In this document: positions 24,331 to 39,152 of the stretch, piece by piece
How positions within the stretch are numbered: the stretch's first letter is position 1
Layout of the letters: each line of letters begins with the position of its first letter
Assembly: GCA_000697055.1 (NCBI GenBank)
Contig: JNDT01001912.1
Span: 1-64,000, forward strand
DNA: 64,000 nucleotides
Origin: Saksenaea vasiformis B4078
Lineage: Eukaryota; Mucoromycota; Mucoromycetes; Mucorales; Saksenaeaceae
Direction: 5' to 3'
Program-made: the position numbers and the translations under genes
The notes under the pieces: model-generated
What the model saw: only the letters and a program-made list of their open reading frames with translations
What the model was told of the DNA's origin: nothing
Database searches by the model: none

Positions 24331-26251
24331 CAACAATTACCAGCTTATAATCTTTATCAACAGGACAAAACAATATAACATATGAGACAGGAATGATTCT
24401 AGAACCTCAATTTCCCAATGTATGATAAAAACCTTTACGACTGATTTGTGCTCAATGGATCGAAAACATCGTTAGAAGGTAATCAACATAGCCCAAGTTA
24501 TAACTTCCTAAGCAGAGGCTAGCTAGCAGGTGAAAGGTGCTTTGGCCCACAATCAGTTCTTTCTTCCTTTTTTTTTTTTTTTTTGCTGACTAACGTGTTT
24601 TCTTTTACGTCTGCATACTCAACCAAGTTCTCTCTGCTATTTTTTTCAAGCCTGGTAGGTATTTTGGTCTGAGGGAGCTGTCATCATAGAAGAAGATGTG
24701 TGCACTATAGCAGAACCCAAGGGAAGCGTTGGATATAAATATTGGGAGAAGGATCCCAATGCAAAATTGAAAAAGAAAACGGGGGTGCTATAAACGACGC
24801 AAACTCATTATCCTGTCGCTGACGCATGTTAAACGTTCGACGGTTTCCGGTACACTTTGCTTTAGTTGTGTCACATACGACATCAAGTCTCTAGAAGGAT
24901 AACGTGCAGTCCTATGTATGCAAATGGAACACTATCCATATAAATAGAATTCAGACGATTAATCACTTCATCTTCACTTGAGAAGGAGACTGGTGCCATG
25001 ACGATAAACTTCAGAGATGGGGGGCAAAGGTCCAGGTGCAAAGGATCCAATGATAAGTTCGTTAGGTTTGCAATCAAAAGAGCAAAATGAGATCCCCTGT
25101 TGACAGAGAAGCATTGTTGCTCTACTGATTGTGCTTTAATTCGAGAGCAGATAGATTTTCATATTTATCGACGAAGGGACGAAAACCCATAGAAACTCTA
25201 CGTCATTAGTTTGCTTATTTCTTCGCGCACTTCCTACCAAAGGACACTTAACTACTGGTAAAAGGCTATGATTCTCGCTGTCTGCTGATGTCTTGTATTC
25301 AATAGCGTTGGAGTGAAAGAAAGGGTGAATGTTGTATGACAACATAGCCGTCCGAAAGATCATGGTACGTCTTGCGTCTGTAAAGAAAGTAAAAAATCGC
25401 AGTGAAAGTATGCTTGTTTCCATAGCGACATTGACGGCGTCTACTTGTATGAAGCGTAGCCTATCTTTTCCACATTATAGCCATTCATCTATTTAGACTG
25501 TTATGATCGGTTCTTCATAATGGCTCACTGATAGGACATGTTCAAAATAGGAACACTAAAAGTGCCTGCCATTTTACTCTAATACTCTAATACTTTGATA
25601 ATTTCTATTTTTGTATTCTGCTACAGTGTAGCTATTATATCTCTTCGTATAGGTGATATGCATGTCAAAGATCATTTTGCAATATGTCGAACAAACAGAA
25701 AAAAAAAATTTTTTTTTCTCGGTGAGCCGGCATGAAACCAAATAATCTTTATGCTCATAATCAGTTGAGGTGCTTGTCTCAAGTAAATCATTTACATACT
25801 AAAGGGCCGAGTATCTGAGTAGGCGCATTTTATCTTGTCCAAGTCTTTAGCGATACAAAGGCGGATTAGGCTCGTAGTTCAATTTTCGAGGTTAATGGCT
25901 TAGCTCCACATTTCTATCGATCAGTAATACTAATGACAACCAAAGAAACGGATTTACGACCCTAGTATTGGTAGTACACGTAAATGATAATTAAAGTGGC
26001 CCCCTGAAATAATCGTAGCAGTTCGAATTTTGCTCATTGACCTGGAAGAGAATAATCGCTATTTAACATTCTAATTGCTGCAAAGATTGTCATTGGATAA
26101 TGATCCAGTCAATGACGAATAGACAGACAAATCTTTTTCATTTTCGCGACAACGTGGGTGCTATTGTGGGCCTGTTACACATACGACGAGCACTGTGGAT
26201 TATTTTTAGACGAGAAAAATCATTTTCCCCTTTCTTTTCCTTCTTCAAAAC
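24331..26251. other. gene-poor AT-rich interval
   Basis: Contains a run of 17 Ts at about 24568-24584 and an A10T9 tract at 25699-25717. A minus-strand open frame at 25136-25423 (95 codons, VEFLWVFVPSSINMK near its end) looks mildly coding-like but has no recognised family and no clear splice partners. Otherwise I see nothing. The last 100 bases are the promoter of the secreted-protein gene. Confidence 0.5.
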
Positions 26252-26809
26252 ATGATTCATCGTCACTCATTACTTTTGTTATTGCTGGCCTGTGTATACA
26301 CAGTGTTGGCACAGAATGTAATTGTCATCAACCGTCCATCCCAGAATGAGCAGTGGTCCAACAACATGGAGTTCCCCATTGATTACACCATTGTCGGTGG
26401 ACAAACGAGTAAGATGAACGTATGTTTAGCATGTCCTCGCTAAAATAGGTGTACAACAGCCAATCCTCCTTTTGATGCCAATTATCCCGACTCCATGGCG
26501 GCTTACTTCCAATGGACAAAGCATGGCGATAACTCGCAACCTCTTCGACTGACTGCATTCCAACGCCTCGAGACAGCGGCCTATCCCGCAGGCATCCAGA
26601 ACCAGCAATATCACGAAAAATGGAAGACCCCCAACTGCCACTTCTTCTCCCGTTATCCACCATCAGGTTATGACTTTAGCTTGGTCTTTGAACCTTACTA
26701 CCTTCCCGCTGCACCAAACGCTACGAGTGTGTCCAATGGTCCCCAACAGCAGCCCATTACTGTCAACCTCCAAATTAAAGTGAATAATGAAACATTCCCT
26801 AAATGCTAG
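26252..26809 (+). CDS. small secreted protein
   Basis: Two exons (26252-26408 and 26460-26809) give 168 aa. The N-terminus MIHRHSLLLLLLACVYTVLA is a clear signal peptide with a likely cleavage after VLA. The mature part starts with a beta-rich stretch (VIVINRPSQNEQW, then FPIDYTIVGG), resembling the Ig-like N-terminal region of Kre9/Knh1-type cell-wall proteins. The rest holds two possible N-glycosylation sites (PNAT, NNET) and ends KC. There is no GPI-anchor signal. I infer an extracellular or wall protein of unknown role. The intron was placed by requiring the second exon's frame (NPPFDANYPDS), with donor GTAAGA and acceptor CAACAG. Confidence 0.75.
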
Positions 26810-28561
<1,752 letters not shown>

Positions 28562-28608
28562 TACATGTATATAATAATATATTATTCATATGTTCATACT
28601 CGTGACGT

Positions 28609-29514
28609 TTAGTAAGAAGACAAAGTACATGGTAAAGGGGAAGTTGTACGATGGGCATGTGTAGCATTAGTACAGGCCTCGGCAGATGACTTGATAGTAT
28701 TTCCAAAGCGAGAAGATACAACGGAGATTGGGAACACGCGTTGGATCAAATCTTCCCGCTGTTCACGCGAGTTAAAAAAGGTTAGACTCACCACCAAGCG
28801 GTGGGTGATCTGTAGACGACCCGAAGATAGACTAGGGTAAGGGTGTTGAATGAATTTCCCTTCGATATCGAGCAGACTATGCCAGCGATAGGAAGGCGAA
28901 GTTAAAAGATGAGACAGAGTGCCAATCAAATATTCACGCGGTAACAGGTCTTGAACCTGCACACATTCGTATAGCTGTGCACGGACATAGCACGTATCAA
29001 GTGAATTCTGAGGGAAAGAAGACCCAACCTGGACTGCCAGCCACATTTTTTCCTCATCGTTATCTAGCACAAGTGTGTGCGGGATCTCCAGCTCGTATCG
29101 CCACCCGGATGATCTAAGACTGCCCCAGAACAGTCGCCATGAGGATGGCAAGATCGAGCGCTGGATCTCGATCGGTTGTGTCGCCAGTGTCTTTTGACCT
29201 GATACGGTGCTTACAGCTGCAATCAATGAATATGACACTCGAATACCGAATTTATCTGTCAGATCAAAAGTTTCTGGGAGTTGGGACGGTATAGTGATAC
29301 TAAAGTACCACACATATTCGCTTTTCGTACAGATCCATTCATTTGGACACGAGATCGCGTGAATCTGAATTTGATGGTCCTTGCCAATGCATTCATCGCC
29401 TATCAACTGCAACTCGGCCGATGCAGGTGTGGCACATAACAGACGGATCTTGCCTGAAATTGTCTCTCCGAGCATCGCATATTGTTTATGCAACTGAATG
29501 TTAACCAAGACCAT
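28609..29514 (-). CDS. arrestin-fold protein
   Basis: A single-exon frame of 301 aa. The N-terminal half has the arrestin-N pattern: a short beta-rich start MVLVNIQLHKQYAMLGETIS, then FSITIPSQLPETF, and RVSYSLIAAV, which is typical of alpha-arrestins (ARRDC or fungal ART-like). The second half is consistent with an arrestin-C domain. I see no PPxY motif for Nedd4/Rsp5 binding, so a ubiquitin-adaptor role is not supported. Fungal arrestins of this size often act in trafficking or pH signalling, but a specific role cannot be inferred. No intron was needed, unlike most neighbours. Confidence 0.75.
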   Translation of the reverse strand: MVLVNIQLHKQYAMLGETISGKIRLLCATPASAELQLIGDECIGKDHQIQIHAISCPNEWICTKSEYVWYFSITIPSQLPETFDLTDKFGIRVSYSLIAAVSTVSGQKTLATQPIEIQRSILPSSWRLFWGSLRSSGWRYELEIPHTLVLDNDEEKMWLAVQVGSSFPQNSLDTCYVRAQLYECVQVQDLLPREYLIGTLSHLLTSPSYRWHSLLDIEGKFIQHPYPSLSSGRLQITHRLVVSLTFFNSREQREDLIQRVFPISVVSSRFGNTIKSSAEACTNATHAHRTTSPLPCTLSSY

Positions 29515-29721
29515 AACAATAAGAAAAAAAAGTTCACCGTGTCAAACTCTACGTGAAACAAACTTTTATAGATTAAGTCGAGACGATTCAGGAGCGAACA
29601 TTTCTATCAAGAAAGAATTTCAGCTATCTTAACATGTGAGAAGATGCGCCTTTATTGCCGAATGATAGGCCACCAAGGTCATTTTCGGATATAGAACCGA
29701 TTAAACTTGTACAGTAGGATA

Positions 29722-31489
29722 TCATAAATCATGTGAACGGTGTAGTTGTTGCTGGTACCGTGAAGCTTCTTCTTCTGAAATGTCTAAGAGGCGAGCTGCT
29801 TTACTCCGACATGGTTTATCGTCTAACGATGTGTACTTTTCGTCAAGCACGGACATATCAAGTCCCATATCATCATCATAATCTGGGCCATCTTCATTTA
29901 ATATTACAGCTGGCCGGATTGTCCTCGTCGCAAATATATCATCCATATTCATACTTTGAGTGTGGATGTTGCTATGATGAATTCGTCTTTGACTTCTTCT
30001 TGGCCTTTGGCTACAACACGGGAGCCATTTGGTCCACGACCGTTTGTAGCGTCGACCCAAATGACGGTATCGGTAGCCAGGTAACACGCGGAGTACCATC
30101 TTTCTCCACACACGTCTCGATTTCTTTGTCATCACTCGTAATAACGACCATCCACTTCCTGCTGAGGCTGTCATCATCGACGGAGACCACGGACGTTTCC
30201 ATGGGTTTTCACTGTAGCTGTCTCCCGATTCATCCATGTAATCGTATTCGGAGTCTATAGAATCTTCGTCGTCCTCGTCATCATACAATGCCTGCTGATT
30301 GCTGGGATGATTTAGAAACTCGATGGTTGTCATGTTCAGCAACCCTTTGTACATAAACGTAGGTATACATTAAATCACTCTCTCTTTTGGATAAATTTGA
30401 CTTTGAACTTCTCATCTTACCCAGTTGTATGTGGAATACTAATAGTCTGAGCATAGCCACAAGAGCTGTTATCGAAAGGGCGGTGATGATTAACGTTAGC
30501 CCAATACCAATGTAAAAGGCACTCGTAAGTACAGTATCCGCGTTCTCTATGGATCCCTCGATGTTCAAGATACGCAGAGCTAAATCAATAAAAGCAAACA
30601 ACATTATGAATGATCTGTTTGCTGTTGGTTATCGTTTTACCATGACTCACAAACAGGTTTCGTCGGCGTACACACAAGAAACTCACATATAGTGCGAGGC
30701 ACGTGTACCAGATCAATGCCACAAATGCTGTTGAAACAAGCATCATAAAACATCTTTCGGAAAGTATCAGTAAGTGAAGTTGGCGACTAACAAATATTTT
30801 TTTTCTATGTTACCTGTAGTTGGTCTCACCTATACAGCAATTCAACCATTTACAATGATGATCCATTCCTGCCACACATTTGTTACACAGTTTGCAATGT
30901 CGGGTTGTCCGCGCCCTGGTTGAAAATTCAGTTTACTTTTTTCCTTATTTGTTCGTTTCTCCCACCCTTCCCCTTGCAAAGAAAAAGCTCCTTACACTTT
31001 GATACGACATATACCACAGACGCCTGTAGCATTATCAATTACTGGAACGCCATATTTGCGTACGTATGTTTTGCTGCGTGGAACCTGCTCCCGCTGTGAT
31101 GCTACTACGGGATCCTCTGTGGATATAGCTGAGGTGGTAATACTTAAAACCTTGACCGCGATACTGAAACCCAGCATAATACGCCAACTCCATGTGGCCA
31201 ACGGCCAGGACGAAGTTGATTGTGTCGTAATGTCGGTACTGTCAGTTAAAGACCAGTCGTCTAGCAACAGTTGTGTATCTGCGAGATCTGTAGCAGCGAT
31301 GTCAACGACGAAATGGCCGAGATAACAGAAGAATCCGACGTCGAGAAGAAGTGAACAGAACCACTGCATCAATAGATAAGGATCAACCGGCGCTTGGTAT
31401 CCGTGGTGACGGTACCAGTCGTTATGTTCCCAGAATGGTGTCGATGAATACTGTGTTAATCTTCGTAGTAACGATGCAGCAAAAGTCAT
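29722..31489 (-). CDS. DHHC palmitoyltransferase
   Basis: An integral membrane S-acyltransferase. Five exons (31489-30996, 30915-30814, 30753-30641, 30579-30421, 30344-29722) give 496 aa. The zinc-binding Cys-rich domain reads [35 protein letters not shown], with the catalytic DHHC near residues 183-186. Two hydrophobic segments precede the domain and two follow it ([20 protein letters not shown] and [18 protein letters not shown]), the standard four-TM layout. The cytosolic C-tail is unusual: an acidic run ([18 protein letters not shown]) is followed by a very basic stretch ([13 protein letters not shown]). The intron between exons 3 and 4 was chosen for phase and fits [11 protein letters not shown]. 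Confidence 0.92.
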
Positions 31490-33049
31490 TAGTGATTATG
31501 TAAAAGGCCAAGACAAAAAAGAGAACAGAGTCGCAGAAAGTGAGGGAAGAGAACTGTGCTCTATGCTGACATGACAAAGGGGAAAGGTAAAGGGGTGAAG
31601 ACGTTGGTCTGCTGGGCGTTGAGATCGAAAAAGAGAAAAACAAAAAAAGTAATTAAATAAAATCAACAGTTAAACCAAGTAGGGTTAGTAACACAAGCAG
31701 AACCAAGTGTGCTGTTGAACTATCGGACGAGTGAAGAAAGTAAGAAGCAATTAGCGCTTTCAACACAAAGATCCGTCGCTACACGACTTCAGGGGAGTTG
31801 CATTCTGTTCGCTCACACCTATTACAGGATCATCCAGATATGGTAAACTGTGTAAATGACATTGAAGTTTGACGTCAAATCACAGCATCCTCCACACGGA
31901 GAGTTCCGTTTTTTTTTTTTGTTCCTTCATGGTTTCCTCAATCTCAGTAGCTCTCTATGTTCTCTTTCGTATGCAGCAAGAGATGCACGCTGTGATGAAA
32001 GAGAACGAGAAACAGAACAGCACAGGACTTGTGTCACCGCGATAGCTCGACAGCTGTATAAAATAGCAGCGGAGTCCGATGTGTAACCCTGAGCAATCAC
32101 GTAAATGTTTGATTATCAACGTGAACAGCAAGCTTCATGAACGCGAGACATCTTGCAACCAAGACTCAATGGATTGGTATTGCTGTAGTTTCTGTGAATA
32201 TAATGTGTAAAAGGTGGTATGAGCGTGGTCCATTGCAGTGTATCCACACTAAGGTTCCGAGACCGGATCAGATATCAATGAAGGCATCCATATTGGACTG
32301 GAGGAGCTACAGATTTCTTTGGCATACAACAGAAAACATAGATACAATTACACTACTGCGAGACTATTTCATTGAGTACACTTGTAATTCTAGACAGAGG
32401 GCACAAGATTTGAGAGTAGGCCATTGTTAATGATTTACAAACAATACGATATTAATAGACAGCGTAGATCGATTTTGAACAACATCGGATGGGAGATCCA
32501 TTGCTGACAGGAAATTAGCGAAACTATTTGATTACCGGAATAAAGAAATAACCATTGGACGCATTGCGCGCTGATACGGAAGATGATCTAACCAAATTTT
32601 GGTACAGTAGTAGCTATTCTCATCACTATTGCTATTTAATCACGTTCGTCTCACACTTTAATACATGGTGTGCCGTTTGCTCTCAATATTTGTCCGCTAT
32701 CTGTTTCTAGAATTCGTTAAATAGAACACGGAGAGACGTACTTTTGCCCGATCTCAAGTCTAGCCCATACTCAAACCTTCGATCCTTGTTTCACGTAACT
32801 ACATAACAATTGATTCACTTTTATTTACCGGTCGAACAATTAATGTATTGGTGCGTTCTGTTAACGTTTCCAAGTGTTGGCGCCTTGACGTGCTCGTCGA
32901 TCGTATTTTAAGCCAAGACATGAACTTACGATCCTGTGCGTACAGATATCCCACTTCAAAAAGTTCTTGCCATTTACAGGACTTCCCATGATTTTGCGTC
33001 TATTTGACATTATTCGATGTTACTTCCAGCCGAACTCTGCGTTTTGAAG
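31490..33049. other. gene-poor interval
   Basis: A pyrimidine-rich stretch and a T11 run near 31910 lie upstream of the DHHC gene. A plus-strand open frame at 32137-32430 (97 codons) and the sequence to 32500 are unrecognised and may be a relic. I see no RNA gene. Confidence 0.45.
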
Positions 33050-33905
33050 TACATATCTTTACGCCCATCCAATGAATAGCTCACGCTTGGACAACTGGAG
33101 TCCGTTAGTGTAGTTCATGTTTACAGTGTGGATTCCTTAGTATCCTATCGGAAAGCGTGAAAATGCCTTAAGGAAGGAAAATGTTCCATCCAAAGCAGTA
33201 CGTGTTTTTTGGACATCGAGATAATCCGTTGCATCGATTCTCTACTCTTTATCACAAGGCATACAGATGTTTTCAAGATGAGGTTCCCACGAGAATAATC
33301 CATGTTTAAAGAGATATATGAATTAACTTTCATTCTTCGGCTCTTTATATTTAACATCCTGGTAAGGATGTCAATTCATCACGCTTACAGGATTATTCAT
33401 GTTGTTCTGTCTGTTGTTTAGACTGCACGACCTCTGTCCCAAACCATCTTGGCTGTGTGTAACTTTGTTCACCACTAAAGTAGATGTTGCCATACTCAGC
33501 ATCGCTCATTTTTTCGCGATAGATCGCCAGACGCTGCGTCGCTTCAAGTCTTCTGCAGGCCGTTCAACAACCGGTCACTTCCGGATGCCGGCCGCCTCCC
33601 TCCACCCACTCTAACTGCTTCTGGTGCGGGGCTGGGCCCCCACGAATCGTGGAATTACCGTTCGGGAATAAGTTAAAAGACATCAAAGCATCTTCCATTT
33701 GCTAACCAAGAGTTAACTTTTATGCTACTCGAATAAATTTTGCGTCCACTGGAGAGAGATCAAGTTCATGTAAGCCGATTGATTCGTGACAAACATTGAC
33801 GTATTAACGACAGCATTCAATTCTTCTTTAACGCAAACTTGACTCTTGCGAGTCGCAAGATATACCCAAAGTAGCGTAAAAAGAAGTCAATAAATGGTAC
33901 GAAAC
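33050..33905 (-). repeat. dispersed repeat copy R4 (most complete)
   Basis: A reverse-orientation copy about 0.85 kb long. Reading leftward it has AGCAAATGGAAGATGCTTTG, a GC-rich centre with GGGGCCCAGCCCCGCACC, TTGAAGCGACGCAGCGTCTGG, and ends in TATCACAAGGCATA-type and CGCTTTCCGATAGGATAC-type blocks shared with R1 and R5. It is useful as the reference copy because both halves are present. There is no coding frame longer than about 70 codons. Confidence 0.75.
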
Positions 33906-36013
33906 GTGCAAGAGATACTTTCAGCGTGCTCGGATTTTGTTCTATCCCATACTTTTTAGATTGACGTGTGCTACACTGGAACTGGAAATGAGTGGAGAAA
34001 AGCTTTCTTACTGTTCCTGTTCTGTTTAGAATACAACATGAATGACAGTTAGATCACAGGGGGAAGCGCATGATTTCTCTGGAGCTTCATTGAAGAGCTT
34101 CCATAAAACAAAGTCCCTTAGATTGTCTGAATAGGATTGCTAACGACACAACAGAAGTAAATTAGTTATCTTAAATGGTAAAGCGATGGTGACAGATCCC
34201 AAGACAAACGCCTCCCAGTAGGTTATCAATAGCGACCAACTATAGTGGTAGCTTGTTACTTTATGGAAAGTATCACACACATGACAAGACGTCCTCTCTC
34301 ACACCTCTAAAAAGGAATCATCAGTGGACTTGCCTACTAGACGTTACACTATTGTAATACCTGTGGCTTTCTCTCTATGCAATTACCTGGTAAACCCGAG
34401 GCTTCGCGTTTCTTCTTTTTCATCGCTGTCAGTGTCAAGCTCTTTCGTTCCTACCAACAGACACGTGCCCTTCTGAAGAGATTACGGTCACGCTACCGCT
34501 TGTCCACTTGATAACCAATTGCCAAAGTAAGCTCAAAGCAACGCAAGTTTAGCACGCGATCCACGCAGATGACAGCAACAGCAATCCAAACGCGTTTTTC
34601 GCTTAACGTTGTAAGCATCACTACAGTAGGCCCTCAGAAGATCAAACAGACCGAATCATCCCGTAGGAGCCGATCTGCCTTTGGATATATGGTTCCAAAA
34701 GTCGGGTAGAAGTATTGAAAATGACCAATCACAATCTTCTCCAAGAAAAGAGGTGTTTTCTTTTTTTCTGCGTGAGAATGCATTTCGAATTAGGAATCTC
34801 TTCTACTTTGGGTTGCCATGTGTCCAATGCGGAATTGAAAAAAAATCGGCAGTTTTGATTGATAAACGTTATCCTTGTTGATGCCACACGATCCTTTCTC
34901 GTAAGCTGAAGACTACCCCGGAACAAAACGTAAAGGAAATGAAGGCCGCCCAAGTCAAAAAGCCGCCGAAACAAATCGCTCCACTTCCGACTTTTTATTC
35001 TACGACGAGACGGAAACGATGCCTCATCGATTGTAAAATGAGCAATTGCTCGATCGAGGTTTAGATAGCATGTGCATATGTATATCAACAACCCACGACT
35101 GTTCCGATCTAAATTTTCACTTCTTTGTGTTGCTCACATAAAAAATGAGCTGTTGGATGACACATGTCCAAACAATCTCGGACGGTTTCTAAAAGCGGTT
35201 GCTACTTCCCATTCTTTTGATTCTTCTACGTTTCTACACCTAACTCCGCCTAGCAGTGGCCGCCAATCACTTCGAATCCATCCGGTATCCCGGAGTTTAG
35301 ATATTCAGCAACAAATTACCATAAACGGCATTAAAGTTTGTTAGAATTTTCCGTTCACAATTTTTTTATTGTATCACCGGAAGGCCCTTAGTCACCTAAC
35401 TTGGTTGGTAGATGATAATATGAGTCATGCGATGAAAAAATTGCGATTTCTTGTCGCTGTTTATATGGCCGAGCACAGACATTTTATGTGTTATGTCAAA
35501 ACAAAACGCATTCTTCATAAAAATAAAGTTTTCCCATGAACAAGTGATATTACTAACATAAATGCACGGTAGCTGGAATGCTTTCTGGGAAATGATGAAA
35601 AGATGGAACAAATGATTCAATTGAATACAAGGAAAAAAAACAGACGATGGACAAAAAGTAGCAAGTTTTGCTATAACAAGGAAGAATTGCCATACAGGGT
35701 TCTGATGAGGGGTTCCTGTGTAGCAATTGTACTACTTACGAATTTTGTAGTCCGGTCAACCTGATTTGCTTTCTATGGTAAGCGGCACGCTATCTGAGCT
35801 TTTTATCTTGATAAGTGGTGGAAGCGTGCGAAAAATGCGGCGGCGCTTGCTTAAAACGTGCGAATTATTCACATGACGCCTGATAAATGCTTGGACTACC
35901 TGGAACTGATTGGTTCTACAAAAAAAATTATCTCCGGGTATAAATACGGGGTATTAAAGGTTTTTATATCTGTTTTCCACTCATACCACTATTCTTTCGT
36001 TATCCCTCTCATC
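33906..36013 (+). other. interval with a possible small spliced gene
   Basis: An ATG at 34569 opens MTATAIQTRFSLNV and continues about 46 codons (SRRSRSAFGYMVPKVG). About 34905-35030 holds two overlapping plus-strand frames that both look coding, one reading YPGTKRKGNEGRPSQKAAET and then FLFYDETETMPHRL before a stop. They could be exons of one short gene, but no donor and acceptor pair joins them cleanly. No family is recognised. The last 150 bases are the OPT gene promoter. Confidence 0.25.
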
Positions 36014-38250
36014 ATGAAGGAAACTTTTGATGAGAAAATCGAATATGAGGTTCATACGACAACAACAACAACCAAACAAGAGATACTCGAAGAACACGAC
36101 AAACAGATCGTAGTTGAAGAGAGACCATTAGCTGATCACAATGGAAAAGAATTTCATTTTACCTGGCGATCTTGCATTGTTGGTTCTCTGCTCGGATGTC
36201 TCGTAGGTTCGTGTCACAAACAAAACACAAAAACAAAATTCTGAAACTTTTACATTAGCCGCTTCAAACACCTACCTCGGTTTGAAAATTGGATGGACAT
36301 TTGGTGCTTCATTGTTTGGCGCTATTTTCTCGTTCGCTATCATCAAACCCATATCCCGAGTCTTACCAGAACGATGGGGCGGTGGTCACTTCGGACCAGA
36401 GGAGAATTGTACCGCGCAATCGGCTGCTACTACTGCTGGCGGTCTCTCTGCTGGTTTCGTCGCAGGTGTACCAGCCATGTATAAGTTAGGCTTAATGAGC
36501 ACCCCACGTGACGATGCTGCGGCGCTTGTACTCTTCACCATCTCAGCAGCCTTCTATGGTCTGTTCTTCGCTGTCCCTCTCCGTAAACATTTCGTCGTCA
36601 AGCAGGACTTGACTTTCCCTACGCCTCGCGCTGCCGCAACCACTATTATCTCCCTTCACAGTTCCACAGAAGGTGAACGTGAAGCTATGAAGAAGGCAAA
36701 GTGGATGGCTACTTGGTTCTTTATCTCTTTCTTATGGACATTGATCGCGTACTGGCTTCCTTTCTTTGATTCAAGTACGTTGGAAGAAACACATGAAACA
36801 TTTTTATTGACATACTCTGTTAGTTCACATCTTGTGGTACATTGGTGATGCTGTTGTCAGGAAAGATCCCACCAGCATTGCAGGTTATGGTTTGATGAGT
36901 GCTGATGTGGATTGGGGCTGGGCGTTCAAGTGGGATTTCCCCTTCTATGGCGCCGGATTGATGACTCCCGGTAGCACCGTCGTTACATTCTTTGTTACAA
37001 GTTTGATCATGTTCGGTATCCTCGGTCCCTGTCTGGTCCGTGATGGCAGTTTCGACGCACCTCGAGGTTTCCTAGGCGCCGGCCAAGTCAGTACCACCAG
37101 CTTCTTCTTGTGGCCTGGTATTGCTTTGATGGTGCTCGCTTCATTCGCCGAATTACTTTGTCGTTACGATACGCTATGGAGAGGTATCAAGGGTGGTATT
37201 CTGGGCTTAGTCGATGTCACACGCCGCGGCTACTATTATTTCCGTATTTACATTCTCCGCCAGCAATTGTCTGAAGAAGAAAAGAGCAAATACATGGCTC
37301 AAGAAGATCCCGATGAGATTTTCCAACCCCATCAGCTGATTCCCACTTGGTGGTGGGTCTCTGGTACCTTTATCTCCATCGTCTTTTCCTGCGCTATCAT
37401 GGGTGAATACTTCGGCATGCCTGTGTACCAATCCATCGTTGCCATCATCCTCGGCTTCATCTTCGCCTTTGTCGGTATCCAAGCTGCTGGTGAGACAGAC
37501 ATCAATCCCACCGGTAGTATTGGTAAGATGTCTCAGCTTATCTTCGCTGGTATGCCCGCCGACAGTCTCCATCAGGTCCGTAAGAATAACTTGATGGCCG
37601 GCAATATCAGTGCATCGGCTGCTTCTCAAGCTGTCGATATGGTGGGTGATCTCAAGACTGGTCAACTCGTCGGTGCTTCTCCCCGTTCCCAGTTCTGGGC
37701 CCAGTTCTTCGCCTCCTTCTTTGCCATCGGTATTGCTGTCGGTCTCTTCATTTTGTTTGCGGAAGCCTATCCTTGCATTGTTAGCCAAGATGATTTCAAG
37801 GAGCCATGTGAATTTGCTTTGGTCGCCGTCAAGGCCTGGTACAAGGTCACACAGCTTCTGACAGGTGGCGGTGATCCACTCTCCAGAGCCTGTGTCATCG
37901 TTACTGGCGTCAGCGCTGCTGTTGGTTTCATTGTTCCTTTTATCCGCCACTTCTTGGTTCCCCAGAAGTATCATCGCTACTTCCCATCCGTCACCGCTGT
38001 TGGTATTGCTTTCATCAACACTTCGCCTGAGGTGCCTCTCTCTATGTTCATCGGTTGGATCGCTGGCAAGGTCTGGCAACGTATCAGACCTGCTGCACAT
38101 GAGAACTATATGTACAGTGTTGCTGGTGGTATGATTGCTGGTCAAGGTATCTCCGCAATTCTGAAAGCCATCTTCACCATCAGTGGCGTCAAGCAAAAGG
38201 TCGTCCTGGCCTCTTGCCCAGATAATGATCCCGAACTGTGTGAGGCTTAG
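36014..38250 (+). CDS. OPT-family oligopeptide transporter
   Basis: Three exons (36014-36206, 36259-36774, 36824-38250) give 711 aa. After a charged N-terminus the protein is almost entirely membrane segments. SNTYLGLKIGWTFGASLFGA, NCTAQSAATTAGGLSAGF and the late segment GETDINPTGSIGKMSQL are characteristic of the OPT superfamily branch that includes yeast YGL114W, which is closer to plant YSL-type transporters than to the classic glutathione or tetrapeptide transporters. Substrates could be small peptides or metal chelates; sequence alone does not decide. Codons are strongly C-biased, which leaves an antisense open frame of 329 codons across the third exon that I regard as a shadow. Confidence 0.93.
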
Positions 38251-38841
38251 TCGAATTGTACATACCCTTTTCTCTTTTTACATCTTTAGCTTTACGTAAT
38301 AACACTACTATCTATTGAATGGGCGATTTACGCTATTCTAAATAAATTCTGCATCTATGAAGAAATCAAGTTCTCGCTGAGAGAGAATGAAATTTGCGTT
38401 GCTAACATACTATTTATGCGAACAAATACAAGTTTACCGCGCCACCCTTGGAAGCTACTACTTCATAATAGTATCTTCACAGGCAATATGCGCCAGTGTT
38501 GCAATCCATGGTTTATAATCAACTATAATGACAGCGATATGTTTATATCACAGGAGGGACAATCTTTCGTGCTGTTGTAAAAAGCTTCACCTGATCTTCA
38601 AAAATATGCTTAGCTTATGGATATGTTCCACCTGTCGAATTCAATTGACTGCAGTCAGGGGTTGAATATCCTGTCTGCAGGATTCATGCGGATCCGCAAT
38701 CTAAAACTCCGACGGTGGCTATTGTTTTCAGCTTTCGATGCTTATTGGGTGCAGTTTTGCGCCACTATATGAATCATCCCTGGAGAGCCAAGTTTGTGCT
38801 CATAAATAATTGAGTGCGACCAGTTATGCATACTACTCATC
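38251..38841. repeat. intergenic with R-family fragment
   Basis: About 38313-38375 reads GGGCGATTTACGCTATTC then CTAAATAAATTCTGCATC, the same end motif seen near 19.83, 42.73 and 4.17 kb. The remainder up to the inverted repeat shows nothing recognisable. Confidence 0.5.
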
Positions 38842-39152
38842 TTGTCATCTCTTGCATCTACATTGTACTGTACCAATGTCACAACAAGTCACCAGCGATC
38901 ACGCTCAGGCAGCATGCATGTTTTATGGCGAACTAGTTAATGCTGAAAATGAAAATGAGTGCGAGAAAGGGATCGACAATATTGTAGTCGTGGATCTTTG
39001 CTATCTGAATAATGACCCAACGGAACCATTCCTGGTAGCAGTTACGAGGATCTATTATTATTTTCCATTCCGATAGCAGTGGTATCGCCGCAACTAAAAA
39101 CAGACACCACACGAGTCGAGAAAGAAAAAGAAGAGGGCGAACCAGCGGAAGA
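38842..39152 (+). repeat. left arm of 311-bp inverted repeat
   Basis: Matches the reverse complement of 40213-40523 with the same length. The match stops abruptly at both ends, inside TTGTCATCTC on the outer side and AACCAGCGGAAGA on the inner side. Confidence 0.9.

Noticed and set aside
29733..30260. Plus-strand open frame of 175 codons opposite the DHHC C-terminal exon
   Set aside because: It lies antisense to a well supported exon and has no motif or splice context.
37207..38196. Antisense open frame of 329 codons across the OPT transporter
   Set aside because: It is the shadow of a strongly codon-biased gene; the Asp/Thr/Gly-rich translation with no hydrophobic core pattern is typical of reverse-frame reading. 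The sense frame has clear OPT motifs.
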